NCBI GenBank assembly: GCA_031841125.1
Contig: CM063107.1
Coordinates: 48,373,497 to 48,437,496, forward strand
Direction: 5' to 3'
Origin: Acanthococcus lagerstroemiae
Taxonomy: Eukaryota; Arthropoda; Insecta; Hemiptera; Eriococcidae
DNA: 64,000 nt
In this document: piece by piece, positions 12,150-26,019 of the stretch
How positions within the stretch are numbered: the first letter of the stretch is position 1
How the letters are laid out: the number at the start of each line of letters is the position of its first letter
Notes under the pieces: model-generated
Databases searched by the model: none
What the model saw: only the letters and a program-made list of their open reading frames with translations
What the model was told of the DNA's origin: nothing
Made by a program: the position numbers and the translations under genes

Positions 12150-13455
12150 TGTATGAAGTAAGTGTTTTGTCTGGACCGCAGCAAAGGCATTCGAAATCGC
12201 AGAAATGAAAGTTTGTGTACAGAAAACGAGTGGATTGATCAGTTGGTGGTAAAAGTAGATCTGCGCGTGCGAAAACATGAACAAAACTAAACGGATGTCC
12301 TGCCTGGCCGATCGTGGGAGAAAAAGGAGAGTGAGTTAAGAAAATAATACTAAGAAGATCGTGTTTTAGAAAGATCACGCACAGGAAGTATAGATATGCG
12401 GGAGACAAAAGACGTTTCTATGATTCTAACACCGTGTTACCCAGAAAGTAGCCAGGCAGGACGATTGAACGAAAATACACACTGGAGAGGAGAGGATCAC
12501 CGCATCGGTAAATGTATTTTAAAATATTTCGAAAAAACTGTACTTTGACGAACAGTTTCATGTGTTCGGACGGCTTCCTTGTGCAATTAGACGCCCCCAG
12601 GGGGAAAGAAAAAGTGATCAACGATAAGGACCTTTTTGAAAACTTCGTTATACTCGTATATCTATGTATTTTTATCTCATCACAAATACTTAAGGAAAAT
12701 GAAGTACAGTTGAAATGTTTTGTGAGCAAAACTAAAAAAAAAAAGATAACACCTATAAATTGAGGAACTAAGTTTCAAAACGTGCTGAGTCTAAAAAACA
12801 AAATGTTGATAAAACTAAAAAAAAACATTTTGACTCGCAAACGATAAGTGACAACACTGATTCAATTGTGTGGATGGGAAGAGGAGGGGGTCAATGCTAA
12901 TACCACCCAAGTATGAAGGTTGGCGTGCGAACAGTCTTCGAGCTATGGGAGTGCAAAGTGGGAGAAGTCGTGGACTGAGCCCGTTTTGGCAGACCATTTC
13001 ATATATGTGAAAGGTCAAAATTCGTACATCTTGACCTCAAAAGTATCGGAAATCGGAAGATACAGCGTAGAGACGACCATTCCGGTGAACGAGGCACACA
13101 TGAACGATGCCCTCCCTCCTCCCTCCACTCATCAGATATCCTTGTACCCCCATGAATAGGAAAAAGCAAGTATGACTTACAGTCGTAAGAGTCTTGTATT
13201 CATAAAATTTTGAAAAATCGAGTAAGTCAGTATTATAAAAAAGTACAAAAGAAAGGTTTAGCTGGCTCTAAGCCGTGATAAAATCGTGAAACTAACTCTG
13301 ACGGGTGCCTTTTGACTTCCTCCAGCAGATAGCGCTAAAAACTTGATTTTCGATTTTCAGGACTAAGTGTGTTTTGGAAGTCAGGTCCTGAATTAATTGC
13401 TTGAAAAAGAAAAATCTTTCCCGGACGAAAAAGTATAGGACAAAAATGAAAGAAA
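12150..13455. other. Non-coding, no recognised feature
   Basis: Open frames of up to about 103 codons here have no recognisable motif and overlap on both strands. No repeat or RNA signature seen. Confidence 0.4.
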
Positions 13456-13461
13456 GATACT

Positions 13462-13861
13462 TAGATGCCCAGTTTTGGAAAAGTCGGGGAATTTTTAAAT
13501 TCTGGAAAAGTCAGGGATTTTAGGAAATATTTCTGCAAAGAACATCATGCATATAAGAAAGCTTCCGAAAGTGTACTTTCATGTTTTGTCCTTTGAAGTT
13601 ATTAAAGCTGAAGTGAAGCAGATTAACTAAGTTTTTTTGATTCGTATATCTTAGTTTTGTTTTCATGTTTCTATTCTTCGTTATAAATTGGCAGAAATTT
13701 GAATATTGCGCGCATCTTTTCGCATACCTCGTAACTTCATTTAGCCCCCTTTTGGACCGCTCTGAGACGTGTCCGGAAAAGTTAAGGAAAAGTCCGGGAA
13801 ATGTCTGAGGAAAATCAGGGAATTTCTCTTTAGGAAGAAAAAAAAACAGCTGGGCACCCTG
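13462..13861. mobile_element. MITE of the GGTGTCTAC family, copy C (diverged)
   Basis: Starts TAGATGCCCAGTTTTGG and ends CAGCTGGGCACCCTG, with ATACT on both sides (13,457-13,461 and 13,862-13,866). The interior carries GGAAAAGTCNGGGAAT-type words, a variant of the motif in copies A and B and close to the GGAAAAAGTCAGGAA words of copy D. Confidence 0.7.
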
Positions 13862-14289
13862 ATACTTGAACGGGTTCAGGTAAGTTTTCTTTTGCGCACA
13901 TGTGAATTTATGTTTGACACACCATTCGTCAGGGAACGCGTAATCTACTGGCTGGAGAAGGGATGACAGGTCTAGGGATGCAGAGAGGAATACCGACAAC
14001 TGGGACCTTTCTTTCATTTCACTTGTTTGGCTTCCGCTTGGAAAGAAAGTAGAATTACGAGATGAGGAGTAGTAAACACTACTCAGCTACACATGAAAGT
14101 ACATTTTCATTCCTACTAGAATTTATTATAATTTTGTCGATTTTTGTGACCCGCCTTTCAGAAATTAGCAGCATTTCGAAAATTAGAATCGACAACAAGG
14201 ACCCATTCTACCAGGACGTACACATATGCGCCACCAAGTTGGGCTCATCTTATTGTAAATTGTGAAGATGCTGTGGATATGTGCAGAAA

Positions 14290-14535
14290 TAATCAATAGG
14301 AAACTTGCCGTAGTTATTTGATCCAGTTCAAACCTTTTTGAGATTTATTTATTTGGAGCAAGTTTTGGGAGTGAGAGCCATTTCTAAGGATCACCCTAAT
14401 ATAGCTAAACAGATTTTCCATAAAGAATTTTTTCATACACTGATCTTTGAACACCGTTCAGTCTTCTGGATGGAAGAGTTACCTCGGAATCACTGAACAA
14501 TTTCAGTGTGTTGATTAGGAAGCTAGTCCGAAGAA
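14290..14535. repeat. Diverged piece of the 390-bp repeat
   Basis: CAGTTCAAACCTTTTTGAGA, AGGATCACCCTAAT, GATTTTCCATAAAGAA and CGGAATCACTGAAC appear in the same order as in the array at 10.8-12.1 kb (for example 11,815-12,005). Confidence 0.65.
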
Positions 14536-14539
14536 GTTC

Positions 14540-16770
14540 GCGGAAAAAGGGCTCAAAATTTTTTTCAAACTCGAGCTCTACGTTTCCGGGGCTACTTACA
14601 TCGCATCTTGCGGGTGACTTCTCGAAACTGAAGAAGTCGCGCGGTAGACCGCAGTGCCGCACGCTGTCTCGCCCTAATTAACAACCGTTTTAGCAACTGC
14701 GAAACTTTTTGCGAAAACGTTGCTTTGCTGGTGTCCACGAGCGTCTTGTCGACTCGGTGTGTCTGCAGCATCGGCGAAGACAATCCGGCAGTATCGGTGA
14801 GAAAAGCTCGGAAGCTTTTAATTTTTTCCCTCTTTTCGTTTTTTTCCGCCGATGTCTTCTGTTTTAATTAATAACGGCGCAGCTCCGCAAATCGCGCGGG
14901 AAAGTGGAAAAGCTGTACTTCTCGTTGTCGGTGACGGTTGACAATTTGTTTAATACGTCTCCGACGTGAGCACCGAACAAGTTTTCTTTATTCGGGGCTT
15001 TTGCTAAAATGTTTTATATGTACGCGGGTGCCGGTGGCGGCGTCAAAGGCGACGGCAATGAATTTCCGCTCTTCCTCGTATTCTCGTCTCTCATTCAAAA
15101 GTGTTTATAGTGTATTTCAGTTCGGGCGAAATTTAATTTATTTTTCAGCCAAACGGCGTATTACTCGTTTTCTCGTCTCATTTCATTTGACTGCTGCTTG
15201 TCTCCGACTATTCCCGTTAATTACTTCGGCTAATGCGGTACCTACGGCGGCACGGCGTGTACGGATTTTCTTTTTCTGTTTACGATTTCGCTCGCCGTCA
15301 ACGTCGTCTCGGTTTCCGCATCCTCTTTTCAACTTGACGGCGGTATCTGAGTCTTTATTTTAAATTGTATTATATATGTTTCCTTAAACTGGCACCGTAG
15401 CGCTCGTATCGATCGTTTCCTCAACTTACTGCAGCGCACGTAAATGCCATATTTCACCCCCCCCCCCTTCAGTAGGAAGACACGTGCCCACCGTGTCAAG
15501 GCTCTGACATGAGGGAACCGCACGAAGCTCTCTGTTACAAAAATGAAATCGCCTTCATCCTGTCACGTATTACTATGTACTAAATTAGTGGTAAGACACA
15601 GCGACAGTATGATTGGCCTTGATTGGTGTTTGACGCCAAAACTTGGATGTTTAAAGAAATTCCAGAGGATTCAGAAATGCCGGACGAAATGTGTCTACTT
15701 CATTTTTGTATAGTCATATTGTTAAAATTGTTCTCAATTCTACTGGAAGTAGTGCCGTGGGGTTTCTGAGGACCCAGAGAAATTTATTTTGAGTTCCGTA
15801 TTCTGGAGAGATCTGATGGTTGTCTTCGACTTAGCCAGGCAGTGAATGATAGGTTAGCGTTAAAATCACCTTTATCTTTTGATTTTCGCTCCTGTCAGAA
15901 AGAGTGATGTATTTTGGTGTCGAAGGCACGGCATGGTGTCCAAAATTTTGTTGGAAAAAATGTAAGGCAGAGCCTAGGCTGAAGTTTAACTTCCTTAGTG
16001 ATATTAGTGGGCAGGTTTCAAAAATTGAACTCCACGTATCTTTCTTCCGGCTCGTATTTCTGAAATGAAAAAGGTCGTACACATCCACTCCCTACCAATT
16101 TTCGTAAGTTTTCTTCACCGGGTTTCCATTTAGTTATTGTGCCTAAAGGAAAAAGCTGTCATAACCACGAGTCCCTGATTATGGATGATTTTCATAACGT
16201 TTCAAGGTGAAGGATCACGTTTCACTACACATGTCTCATTTTGTAGTGTAGTTCGATTATTGAATTCGACTTTTGGCTCCGTTTGAATGAAAGCCTGCGA
16301 GCCTTTAAAATTACTTTTCGGTCGAACTTCATGAGTATGTACCTTGTAAGAAGACAGTCTTCTCTATCGAGGAAATGAAGCACAGTTCAACGTAGACTTA
16401 TCTATATTACCGCGTGTTGATACATGAATTTTCCCCGCGAATAAAGCACATTTTTCGGCCATCGAGTTGACGAGAAAAACCGCAATTATTAGTACACTGA
16501 CATCACAAATTGCACCGTTTTCCGAGTTTCTTTTCATGTTTAAATTTAATACTAAAAAACAAAGCCACAATTTTCACAGTTCCAATACATCAACTGATTA
16601 TTTCAAATTTTCTCACACACGGTTGAGACATTGTCTGGTTCAAATTAGCGCGATTGACCACCTCGTGCAAGACCAACCATAGATAGTAGCCAGTCGGCCA
16701 TCTTGATTTCAGTCCGATATCGGCAGTGATGCCGAATTCGGAATAAGAAGAACCGGCGAAAAACAGTGCG
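14540..16770. other. Non-coding, no recognised feature
   Basis: Locally less AT-rich than its surroundings (14.6-15.4 kb). The 141-codon open frame at 14,938-15,363 is Arg/Ser/Phe-rich without recognisable motifs and is not called. Confidence 0.4.
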
Positions 16771-16777
16771 GCCAACC

Positions 16778-16889
16778 CATACCTATTACATTAGCAATTT
16801 TTCTTTTGAAAATTTTGAGAATATTTGCAAGCTCATACCTATCACATTAGCAATTTTCCGTTTGAAAATCCTGAGAGTATTAGCCAGAA
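16778..16889. repeat. Tandem duplication, unit 56 bp
   Basis: CATACCTATTACATTAGCAA at 16,778 is repeated as CATACCTATCACATTAGCAA at 16,834. The downstream words (TTTGAAAATNNTGAGANTATT) are also shared, giving two adjacent copies. Confidence 0.8.
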
Positions 16890-19025
16890 AAATTGGTTCA
16901 AACTGAAAAATTAGTTCCCTTTGATGTAAGTACCGATAAAGTCAACCACACAAATTTGGAAAAATCATTTGGGTACATGAAATTCAAAATAAAACTCTGA
17001 AAAATGTTTTAAAACGCATTAAATCCATTTTTTTGAAATCGGATGATGGCACCCTGCGCTCATCAATACCTCGGTTATCTGACGATTTGCGATATGGCTT
17101 ATGAATCGTCGGGTCAGTGCGATTCGGAGGCAAATCCAAAATAGTTAAGTCTTGCTACAGGGGAAAACGAAGTTTCGCATCAGGGGTATGCTGGTTAAAT
17201 TGGAAGTGATAACAAAATATTGAAAAACAAATATTGAAAGCAGCAATAAATAAAGAGGTCTTTTCCAACGTGGCCTAAGTCAGTTTTCGTCAAAAGTGAG
17301 TTTGATGCGTAATCTTGTGGTACAAAATAGAAGCTATAAATGGTAGCCCTACATTCCTATCTTCCTTCATTCCAGCGTTATCAACGATAAAAAAAATAGT
17401 TGCTTTCCAAAGTTACCATGGTCAAAAGTCTTCCAGCGTGACATCAGGCCAAAATATGCGTACTTACGTATCGAAAGGCCCACTCTATCGATCGGGAGTA
17501 GTGGCCAGCGGGTAATAGTACTTATATTAAATTCCGGTCAAAATGAGCTTAACCAGGGGTCTGTAAGTGCAAAATTTAGCCTTTCACAGAAATTTGAAAA
17601 CTGGATATAAAAAATATAAACTTGGAGAAAAAGTTGCGTTTGAAATTTTCGTTCTAAATTTTGAAAAAAGGTGATATTCTATGTACATTTTTGCTTCGCA
17701 GATAAAATATTTAGGTTTTCCTCAGTGTAAAATGGTGCAGAAAAAGGTTTCCTTCGATGCTGGAAACGTGGGTACAATTTCATGGGGAAAAAAAAGTGAT
17801 ACGACAAAGTGGTCCTTATTATAAAAATTTATGTAAAACGTAGCCTTGCAGTCAGTCGAAGAAGCTGAAAACTGTATTCAGCCAAAATTTTCATCAATAA
17901 GCCAAAAGCCAGGAGTCAGCTTTTTGTAGTCCCAAAAAAATTTAAGACGACAATGAAAAGCTGTGTTAAGCCGTATATTTTCTCAAGGTCGAACGTTTAA
18001 GCCAGAGGCCGAAGCTGGATTTTTCGGCTGCAATACACTGGTTTACAGGCTACCGTTGTACACAAGGGGGGGGGGTATAGACGAAATGTGCCCTTTCTTA
18101 CTTGATACGTTTTATCCTTTAAGCGGATAAAAATGGCGGAATACGTCATAGACCAAGGTTTGAAGTACCCGAAAGAGTAAAAACCTCATTCTTAGTAAAT
18201 TAGGATTTTTTCTCCATAAAAATGGCTAGACCTTGAGAACTGCGACCGACAGAGTGGGCCCTTTTTATACAAAAGTACACTTATGATATTGATTTTTGAT
18301 TACTGCTATACTGTATTAAGGTCAAAAATTTTAACCCAATAGTTAACCAGGAAGACAACAGTAAGAAGGATAAGAAGAAAAAAATAGGGAAAAAATTCGA
18401 AGTAGATTTTGACATAAGGTCTGGGGAGGAAAACAATTATAAACCGCAGCATGTAAAAAAGTAGTGTTTTTTTTTTAAGGAGCACGATGAACTATTTTAA
18501 CAACGACAAACTTCTCCAGACTCTAACTTTCAAGTTATTAGGATTAAAGCGCAAAAGTTTATTTTTAAAGGTGAATCCTGAATTTATAGAGTTTCAAAAT
18601 TCAGTATTTCTTCATGTTAATATTTCAATTTGATTTGACAAAAATAGGAACAGCAGTGATGAAATCAATATATAATCATAATCAGTAATCACAATTCAAA
18701 TTAAGTTTATAAAAATACTTAACAAAAGAACATAAGTGGTGACTGAGGGGTAACTACCTAGGAAAGTCACAAAGCAAATTAGGTTATGAAACTGCACCTT
18801 GTTGAAATGTATTAATATTAATAATAACATTGACAAGAACAAGAGCGGTAACTACTGAAGTCACACTATAGAGTAGATTAAGAAATTAGCAAATTACTCT
18901 TTGAACTAAAATAATAAAAATAAAATCAGTAACATTGACAAGAACACGAAGGTGAAATATTAATAAGTCTCTGAATCTCAGAACTTTTAAGTTACAAAAC
19001 TAGGAAAAACTTTAAACGTATCATA
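16890..19025. other. Non-coding, no recognised feature
   Basis: AT-rich. The distal (3') end of the hAT element whose gene starts at 21.1 kb must lie here or closer to 19.0 kb, but I could not identify a matching terminus. Confidence 0.4.
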
Positions 19026-19030
19026 ACTTT

Positions 19031-21120
19031 TCAATCTTTGTACATTTGAGAGTTGTGATATGGTAAAAATGGTGTTACATTAAAATTAGAACAATGTTTA
19101 CCTTGCCTTTTCAAGTAACCTTTTCCTAAGAGAATACCAGTTCGCGTTTCCTCTTCAAGCTTGTTTCTTTTTTTGGTTTTATTATCAGTTATTACACTGA
19201 ATGTACGCTCCACAGCAGCAGTGTTGTGTGGTAAAGTGAGAATGTGGGTTACTAGTATTGAAATATGTTGAAAAACCTTAGTACCATCTGCTTTTTTCAT
19301 ATTATTAACTTGGTGCCAAAATTTCATAGGGTCAGCACTTGTATCAACTTAAGAACAATTCTGCAAAGTATGTAGTTCATTTTCTATTTCTACAACATCA
19401 ATTGACAGTGCTTCATCAAAATAGGCCGCAACTGGAGCTAAGGACTCTGTATCTTTTATTTTAAGTGGATTGATAAAATCCAATTTTTTCAAGCTCTTCA
19501 TACCTTGGTCCTTGAAAGGAAACCTCACATAAATTTGTGCTATCAATTCGACGTAGAAAAGTTTACAATTATCATAGAAACTTTTTAGATTAAGGCCAGT
19601 AATACCACTTTTTTCAATAGTAACACCGCCTTTTGGGCCTGCATATACATCTGAACGCAGATTTGTGGGCTCGGCATATTCAATTGTTTCAATAGACTTG
19701 CCCACAACACACTCTTTCTTGAGATAATTTCTCATAATTCTTCGACACGTGTCTTCCATTTGCGAATAAAGAACATGGATTCTGGTCTTCTCAGGCTGAA
19801 ATTCTTTATTCAAATCATTGATGATTGGAAGAATATAATCCAGAAATTCCAAGTATAATTTGAATATGGTATCTGATAACATTTGTAAAAGGTAGCGAAC
19901 ATTCTCTCTTCTTTACTTCTGTTCAGATCCTAGATTCTTAAACTGATTATCAAAAATAGCCAATTCTTGTTTAAAGAAAGTAATGAGGGCTGGAAGCTGT
20001 TCCAAAAAACGTCGAACACACTCTGCATATGATAACCATTGAGTATCACTTTTTCACAATATCTTATGAACTTTTACTTCTGAAATTTCTTGAACTACAG
20101 CAAGACTTTGCTGTCTTTTTGGACTGCAGCTTAAATAATTGTAGACTTTCAACAACACGTCTTCTATCTCACAAGGAATTTTTTTAGCTGTATAGCTTGC
20201 ACATAAGGCCAAACTATGACAGGAACATTTCATTAAAAATAAACGAGGTACCTCTTTTTTAAAGAGAGCCATAACAGAGTTCTCCTTCCCAGTCATAACA
20301 CTGGCACCGTCAGTAGCCAACCCAATTAAATTCTCCTTATAGGGAATTTTATTACTAATAAAGAATTCAACAATTGATTTAAATAGACCTTTGGCGGTTC
20401 CATCAGTAACAGGTATCAAGCATAAGAATTCATCAGCAATAATGAACTCAGTTAAGGTCTCTCTAACTAAACGCACAACGACAGACAAATCTTTGGTACA
20501 ACTGAAATTCGTGGATTCGTCAAGTAAGATTGAGAATTTCTTCATTCTCATTTCCGAGAACAACTCATCTTGACTACACTTACCAATAACATGTTGAATT
20601 ATGGACGTACATTTAGTCCGATCACAGGTAACCGTGGTTAAGCTATTATGCAAACTACGTACTAAGTCAGAAAAGTGATCTGCCGAATTTAAACTAATAT
20701 TATGCCCAACAATATACATCGCTATTTTAATTTCAATGCCTTTAATTTTTTTTTGTTGAACACGGCAGTATCCTGAGCCGACTGAAGCAAACTTGGCTGC
20801 TTTCGCAGACTCCTTAAATTTTGTTGATGTTTTGAGGTCAGCTCATGACGCCCCCCCCCCCCACAAGCAGCCTTTAGGTCATCTCCGCAAACTGTACATC
20901 TGTAGTATGTTCTCCCTAAGGGGGTAAAAGTTCAGTAACAAGGTATGTCAATGTGAGCGTGTAGTATAAGAATCGAAAAGTTTTACCTTTTGGTGATTCA
21001 GTGATCCATCTATATTTTTCTGTCCAGGGTTTACGGAAATAATGGATCCAGTCTTTTCTTTTAACATCTTTCTTTTCCTTCTGCGGAATTGACGAGCGAG
21101 GTGCCTGGGATATAAAAAGT
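19031..21120 (-). pseudogene. Decayed hAT transposase gene
   Basis: Read on the minus strand. A BED-type zinc-finger region lies at about 20,790-21,110 (KPWTEKYRW, then CTVCGDDLKAAC and HELTSKH). The RNase H-like core follows at 20,719-20,054 (FSILLDEST, GLATDGASVMTGKE, KCSCHSLALCAS). Next comes a WLSYAECVRRFLEQLP stretch at about 20,045-19,990, then 19,882-19,349, and finally the C-terminal hAT dimerisation domain at 19,327-19,031 (LPHNTAAVERTFSV). The frame is broken near 20,053, by a stop near 19,910, and near 19,340, and the finger region is interrupted by a C-run. hAT transposases are usually one 500-700-residue protein that cuts and pastes its element with 8-bp duplications; this copy cannot make one. 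Confidence 0.85.
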
Positions 21121-21737
21121 TATTCTTGATTCCCATGTTGATACGTCAAATAGCTTTTTTTCTTGGTAAATAAACGCCTATTACTCACAGGAGTCACATG
21201 CACAACAGAAGTTGAAGAAAAATTAGATTCGGATTCGCCTTCGCCATCAGGATTTTCTTCAGTGTTTATCATCGACATCATCGGGATCATCCGGATCATC
21301 TTCAGACTCCTAGGAACGTGGAAGGCCAAAAATACACATATTACTGTACTCAAATATTTTTAGAAGGGTATTTTTTTTTAACTTACGGACTCTGATTCCA
21401 GTATTCGTGTGAGCTTTCTGTTCATAATCGTTAAAATATCGACGCGAAAATATTAGTTCACCGTTCTCGTACCCGAAGAAATAAAAGGAAACGATTCACC
21501 GACACACCGACTTAACTAAAGCACATAAAAAGTAAACAACAAAATATACTATCCACATTTCTCACATCAGTGTGGCCCCAGTAGAGATTTGAAAAACAAA
21601 ATATTTATTTTATTACAAACTCTACATCGCAGTTGACAATCAGTGCAGACAACAGCCAGCGTTAAAAAATGATTGTTGTTATTCATAAGTCCAAACTGCA
21701 TAAAAAATTTATTCAATAATAGTTATTTCAAGGAGAA

Positions 21738-21839
21738 AGGACCACAAAAGGACCACCAGGATTATTACCTCAGGAAAGGACCACGAAATGGACCACATAT
21801 TTTTTATAACGTTTGAAAGGACCACATCTGGCAACACTG
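21738..21839 (-). mobile_element. hAT 5' terminus with subterminal GGACCAC repeats
   Basis: Five close copies of GGACCAC(A/C) or GGACCACG crowd between 21,738 and 21,826. The stretch ends TCTGGCAACACTG at 21,839, whose inverse CAGTGTTGCCAGA is a typical hAT tip. Repeated subterminal words are the usual transposase-binding sites of hAT elements. The orientation fits the minus-strand transposase at 19.0-21.1 kb, so I infer this is its 5' end. The presumed 8-bp duplication GCAGACTG was not found on the left. Confidence 0.6.
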
Positions 21840-21844
21840 GCAGA

Positions 21845-24800
21845 CTGATAGACTGACAGAAAAACAGCCAGTTCGCTATCCAAACAGCCAGACCAACTTA
21901 CTGGCAGACAGACAGACTAATTGGAAGGCCAGTAGCTTCTCCCCTCCCCCCTGAAAATTGAACAGAGCTGAAAATCAAGATACTGCTGGATCTAGAAGCT
22001 AAAAATGCATTTCTTCTCTGTATTCGAAATTCAGTACGTTTTCCTCTCTATAACAGGCGGACTTGAAGCTGAGCGCCAAGATCCAGGGTCTGAGAAGAGC
22101 CAAGATTTAGTCGATCCTCTTCATGCTTTATTTTCCTTTCATAGCAAAAAATTAAAGTCTAAGCTACAGGATTAATTGAAATTACTGAAAACGGTTTTCA
22201 ATCTCAAAACTAAGTCCTAATAAAGGTTTAGATCGTCTTATCACAGTGTGAAGACGTCTTTACAATTCTTAATCGTGTGCTAACAAAACTGAATGTAGAA
22301 CCTTAATGTTGTATTACAGTTATGAAGATTCTTAATCAGCATCGATCTCTCAATGTAGCGGAATCTCACGTCTCTTTTCGCTCATCTCCTCCAACTCCGG
22401 AAAAGCTTCCTGATCTGAGATACAAGTTTAGCTAATCAGATTGACAGATAGTTCACCTGACCGGCAGCGAGGAGTGTTGCGTCAAACAGATGGCTGATAT
22501 TCGTGTGTCAGCGAAAGAATCGCACTGGCGGATCCTAAGTTCGACTTTAATGTGGAAAAATGATTTGCAAACAACAAATTTAGCCATTTTGCCAAAATGC
22601 TCGAGAAAAAAATCCGAACTAACCTTTCTCTTGAGGTTTTTTTTTTTTTTTTTTTGTTGTAGTATTTCGTGTAATCTGATGAAAGGAGATCCTCGAACTG
22701 GGAAACATTGTAGAAGCCTGAATTTCTGAACTGAATTGTGCACTCCCGAGGGTTACTGACTGTCGCCGTGGAAAGTGAAAATGCAAATAAGAAAAACTTA
22801 GCAATGAAATATTCCTAACTTCTGCGGAACACTGAACGCATAAAATATGTAACGTTATTCTGGCCGGTTATCAAAATGTCTCCGAAGTTGAAGAGGGAAA
22901 CAAAAACTATAAGAAGAAATGGAACGAGGAAAAAGAGAAAAAAAGAAGTGACAATAACAAGAATACTAACTATAGTCGTATTAAAACCGAGGGTCAAAAG
23001 AAAAAACTTTGGAATGACGATTTGCCAAAAGGATGTAGAATTTGTTTTCTTAAACGAAATTTTTCCAACTTCTTAAACCATAAATAAAAAATAGATGGGT
23101 AGGAAAAAGCGAAGAAAAACAAATGCCGGCTGAATACGAAAACTTTCAAAGGAATCGAAATAGTATACGTCCACACTTACCACACTGCAATTTACGAAGG
23201 GGAAGGGGGTGCTGAATGGCATTTAAATAAATACTCACGCATCGACTCGTGCTCGGTGTGTTGAAAATTATGGTCGTGGAAAACGCTCGATTACATTTTT
23301 AAACAAATACTCGGAAATTTTCTTTTCTACGGGGAAAAGCACTTATAATATCGAACGCTTCTATTATTATAAGTATCTTCTCGCTCGATGAACTCACCGA
23401 ACGCCGTGTACACACTACATATTCTTGCAAAACAAATATTTTGTCTTCCATTTGCAAAAGGATTACATGTTTTCAAAGTAACCCCCGCAGTATACTACTC
23501 CATATATTAAAATAGATACTTGATCCTTGCACAAAATCAAGCCGTTGTAATCGGTGTTGGCAGGAAAATATGGTACTTTTGTACTTGGCACGAGAGGAAG
23601 ACGCACATTTTAGCAGTAAATGAATCGAACACAAATCCAAAATTTTGACCTAAGGCGTGGACGTTGGAAATCAGTGCTTCAGTCAATCAGAATTTTTTGA
23701 TGACTTCGAAAAAAAAAAACACGAAAAGGTATTTTGTACAGTCAGGAAGTCAAAGGTTTCACCCACAACCTCCTCACGGTAGCAGCCGTGAAGATGTTTA
23801 GACTCCAGCATCTGAATTAAGATCTCTGGCTATGTCTTGAGACGCTTGAAAGGAATTCTAAAATGACCCATGTCGTACCACCTATCTCTCTAGGTCTTGC
23901 TCTGTATGCTTTTAGCCTAGAAATTGAGCTGAACTAAAACTGACTTTTGAATATTGGTGATCAAGGTTCATACCAACCAAAACCTCTTCTCGTGCCGGAC
24001 CCGCATTCAGTTTTACTTTTCTCCGATTCGCCGAAACTCAAATTTATGTAAACTCGGTATGGAAGTAATTTACTAGAAAGGGACACGTTTATTAAAGACT
24101 CGAGCCTATTTTAAATCGGTGTTCTACCTTGCAAGCTAAAAGGAACCATCAGGCGAACTAACAGGGAGAATTATAAAACAATACAAACTCACGCAGTTTT
24201 CCTTGAACGAGTAAAATAAATCAGGGCCGATGCGCGTCATAGCTCCCCCTTCCCCCGTTTTCGTAGATTTATTTTACCGTTTACTCCTACCGTGTACTCG
24301 TTACCGGGGAATACTTCTTCAAAATATGATTAATTTTTACCATAATTTAAATTTCATTTGCAGATAATGTAAGTTTTTCACTTTTTCCAACCGCTCGTTT
24401 TTTTTTTCATTTTCCTCCCGCGAAGTCAAAAACATATCTGATTTATTCGCTACGCGATGTGAGGGGGTTGAAATTATTCTCCGTAACTGGTCTTTATCAA
24501 TGGCCAGATAATATCAGAGAATATTATCTGTTCGCCATAGTTGGGTTGTTCTCATCGTTCATAGTAAAATCCTTCGTTGTCCTGAGTGAGCTGAGCTGAG
24601 TTATGAGAATTTAGTGATGGGCACATGGAAAGTGAAAGGTACATTTCTCTTCATGAAAATGGAATTCACTTTTTACTCTTTAGAGTGGAGTGTAATATAT
24701 ATCAATTCAGAAGGCAAAGGGCTCTCTTTTTTAATTTGCTCTCAGCCCGAGCCCTGGAATCCGCCCTTTTCGAGCATTATTTCAGAGACTTCGGGATGTT

Positions 24801-25960
24801 GTTAGGGCTGTCTTAGCCCTCTTCCCGTCTGGCCGTAAAACCGGCCTAGGTCGAAATCTGACGAATTGCTACGGGGGCTCAAACCCATCCATCCGGCCTA
24901 CGAAACCTACATTGTTGAATTCTAAGGTGGTTCTTACTGCATACATTTTCAGCGAGGAATTTGATGGTGATATTCATGTTCTAGTACAAACGATTGTTCT
25001 GCAGATATCACAAATGCCCGATATTGAAACGAGAAATAAAAAATCTTATATTAGGGTTACTCCTTACTCTTCACATTTTCGGAAAAAGGTGGGCTACCCC
25101 TTCACATTCCATATTATAGGTAAGAAATTCTCCAACTATTTTGGATTTTTGTATACTTTAACAAAGTTTCCAGGAGCCCATGTAATTACGAGGCCAGATG
25201 CCCTGGAAGCCTTAATCTGGGTTTGGGTGACTTGTTGTCAGTTACTCAAGGTTGTGAGACACAAGGGTGGTAACGATCCACGTAAGCACACGACTTCAGA
25301 ATTGAGAAGTAATACTCAATACTCCAACTCTGCAAACCACGAAGCAAAAATAGCAAACTATCCCAGGTAGAGTCTGCCACAAAAGCGTCGTGACCCAAAA
25401 TCACGCGGTCAAGACGACGTAGGATAAAAAGGCCGAGGAGGCAGATTGCCATCATCGATCATATTTTTCATTCTACCCGCGTTGTTTTCGTCTCAAACAG
25501 CAGCTTTCGAAAGAGATACACCAGGACCATCCGAAAGTTTTTTTGTTTTTTTTTACCCTATGGCATATTTCTCTGCCTCTATCACTCCAAAATAGTAAAA
25601 ATAAAACTGTAGATTTCGAAAACAAAGTGCCTGCGTCTGATGGAAGAACTCAGTACCTACTATATGAGTTGAAACACACAACAAAAAAGTGTAGTTACAA
25701 TGAAAATGCCCTCTCGAAATAGACATTCGGCATCGGTAAATAAGATAAAACGTGAAAAAAGGCTTCTGTATAAAAAGGTATACACGTGCATCGGGCTCCT
25801 TTTTAAAGCTAACCGGTGAAGCAATTACTGAAAGGTATTTTAAAACGCGAATCACGCGCTCTGCTTTACGATCTGTGAATAATTTAACTTAATCAGCGTC
25901 ATTGGAAATTTCAATTTTTCGCATTTCCCCTATAGGGTGAAAAAGATGAGAGAAAAATGA
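21845..25960. other. Non-coding, no recognised feature
   Basis: About 4 kb without a recognisable gene. Holds GACAGACTGA-like short repeats at 21,840-21,930, a T-run at about 22,640, and an open frame of 152 codons at 24,912-25,370 that has no motif I know. Confidence 0.4.
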
Positions 25961-25964
25961 ACGA

Positions 25965-25973
25965 CAGAGAGAG

Positions 25974-26016
<43 letters not shown>
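25965..26016. repeat. (GA)n microsatellite
   Basis: Nearly uninterrupted GA dinucleotides, with two AAAG interruptions at the left end. Confidence 0.95.
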
Positions 26017-26019
26017 TGA

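Noticed and set aside
21568..21839. A separate 270-bp hAT MITE (CAGTGTGGCC ... GGCAACACTG)
   Set aside because: The flanking 8-mers (TCACATCA-like and GCAGACTG) do not match; the right tip is better explained as the end of the larger hAT.
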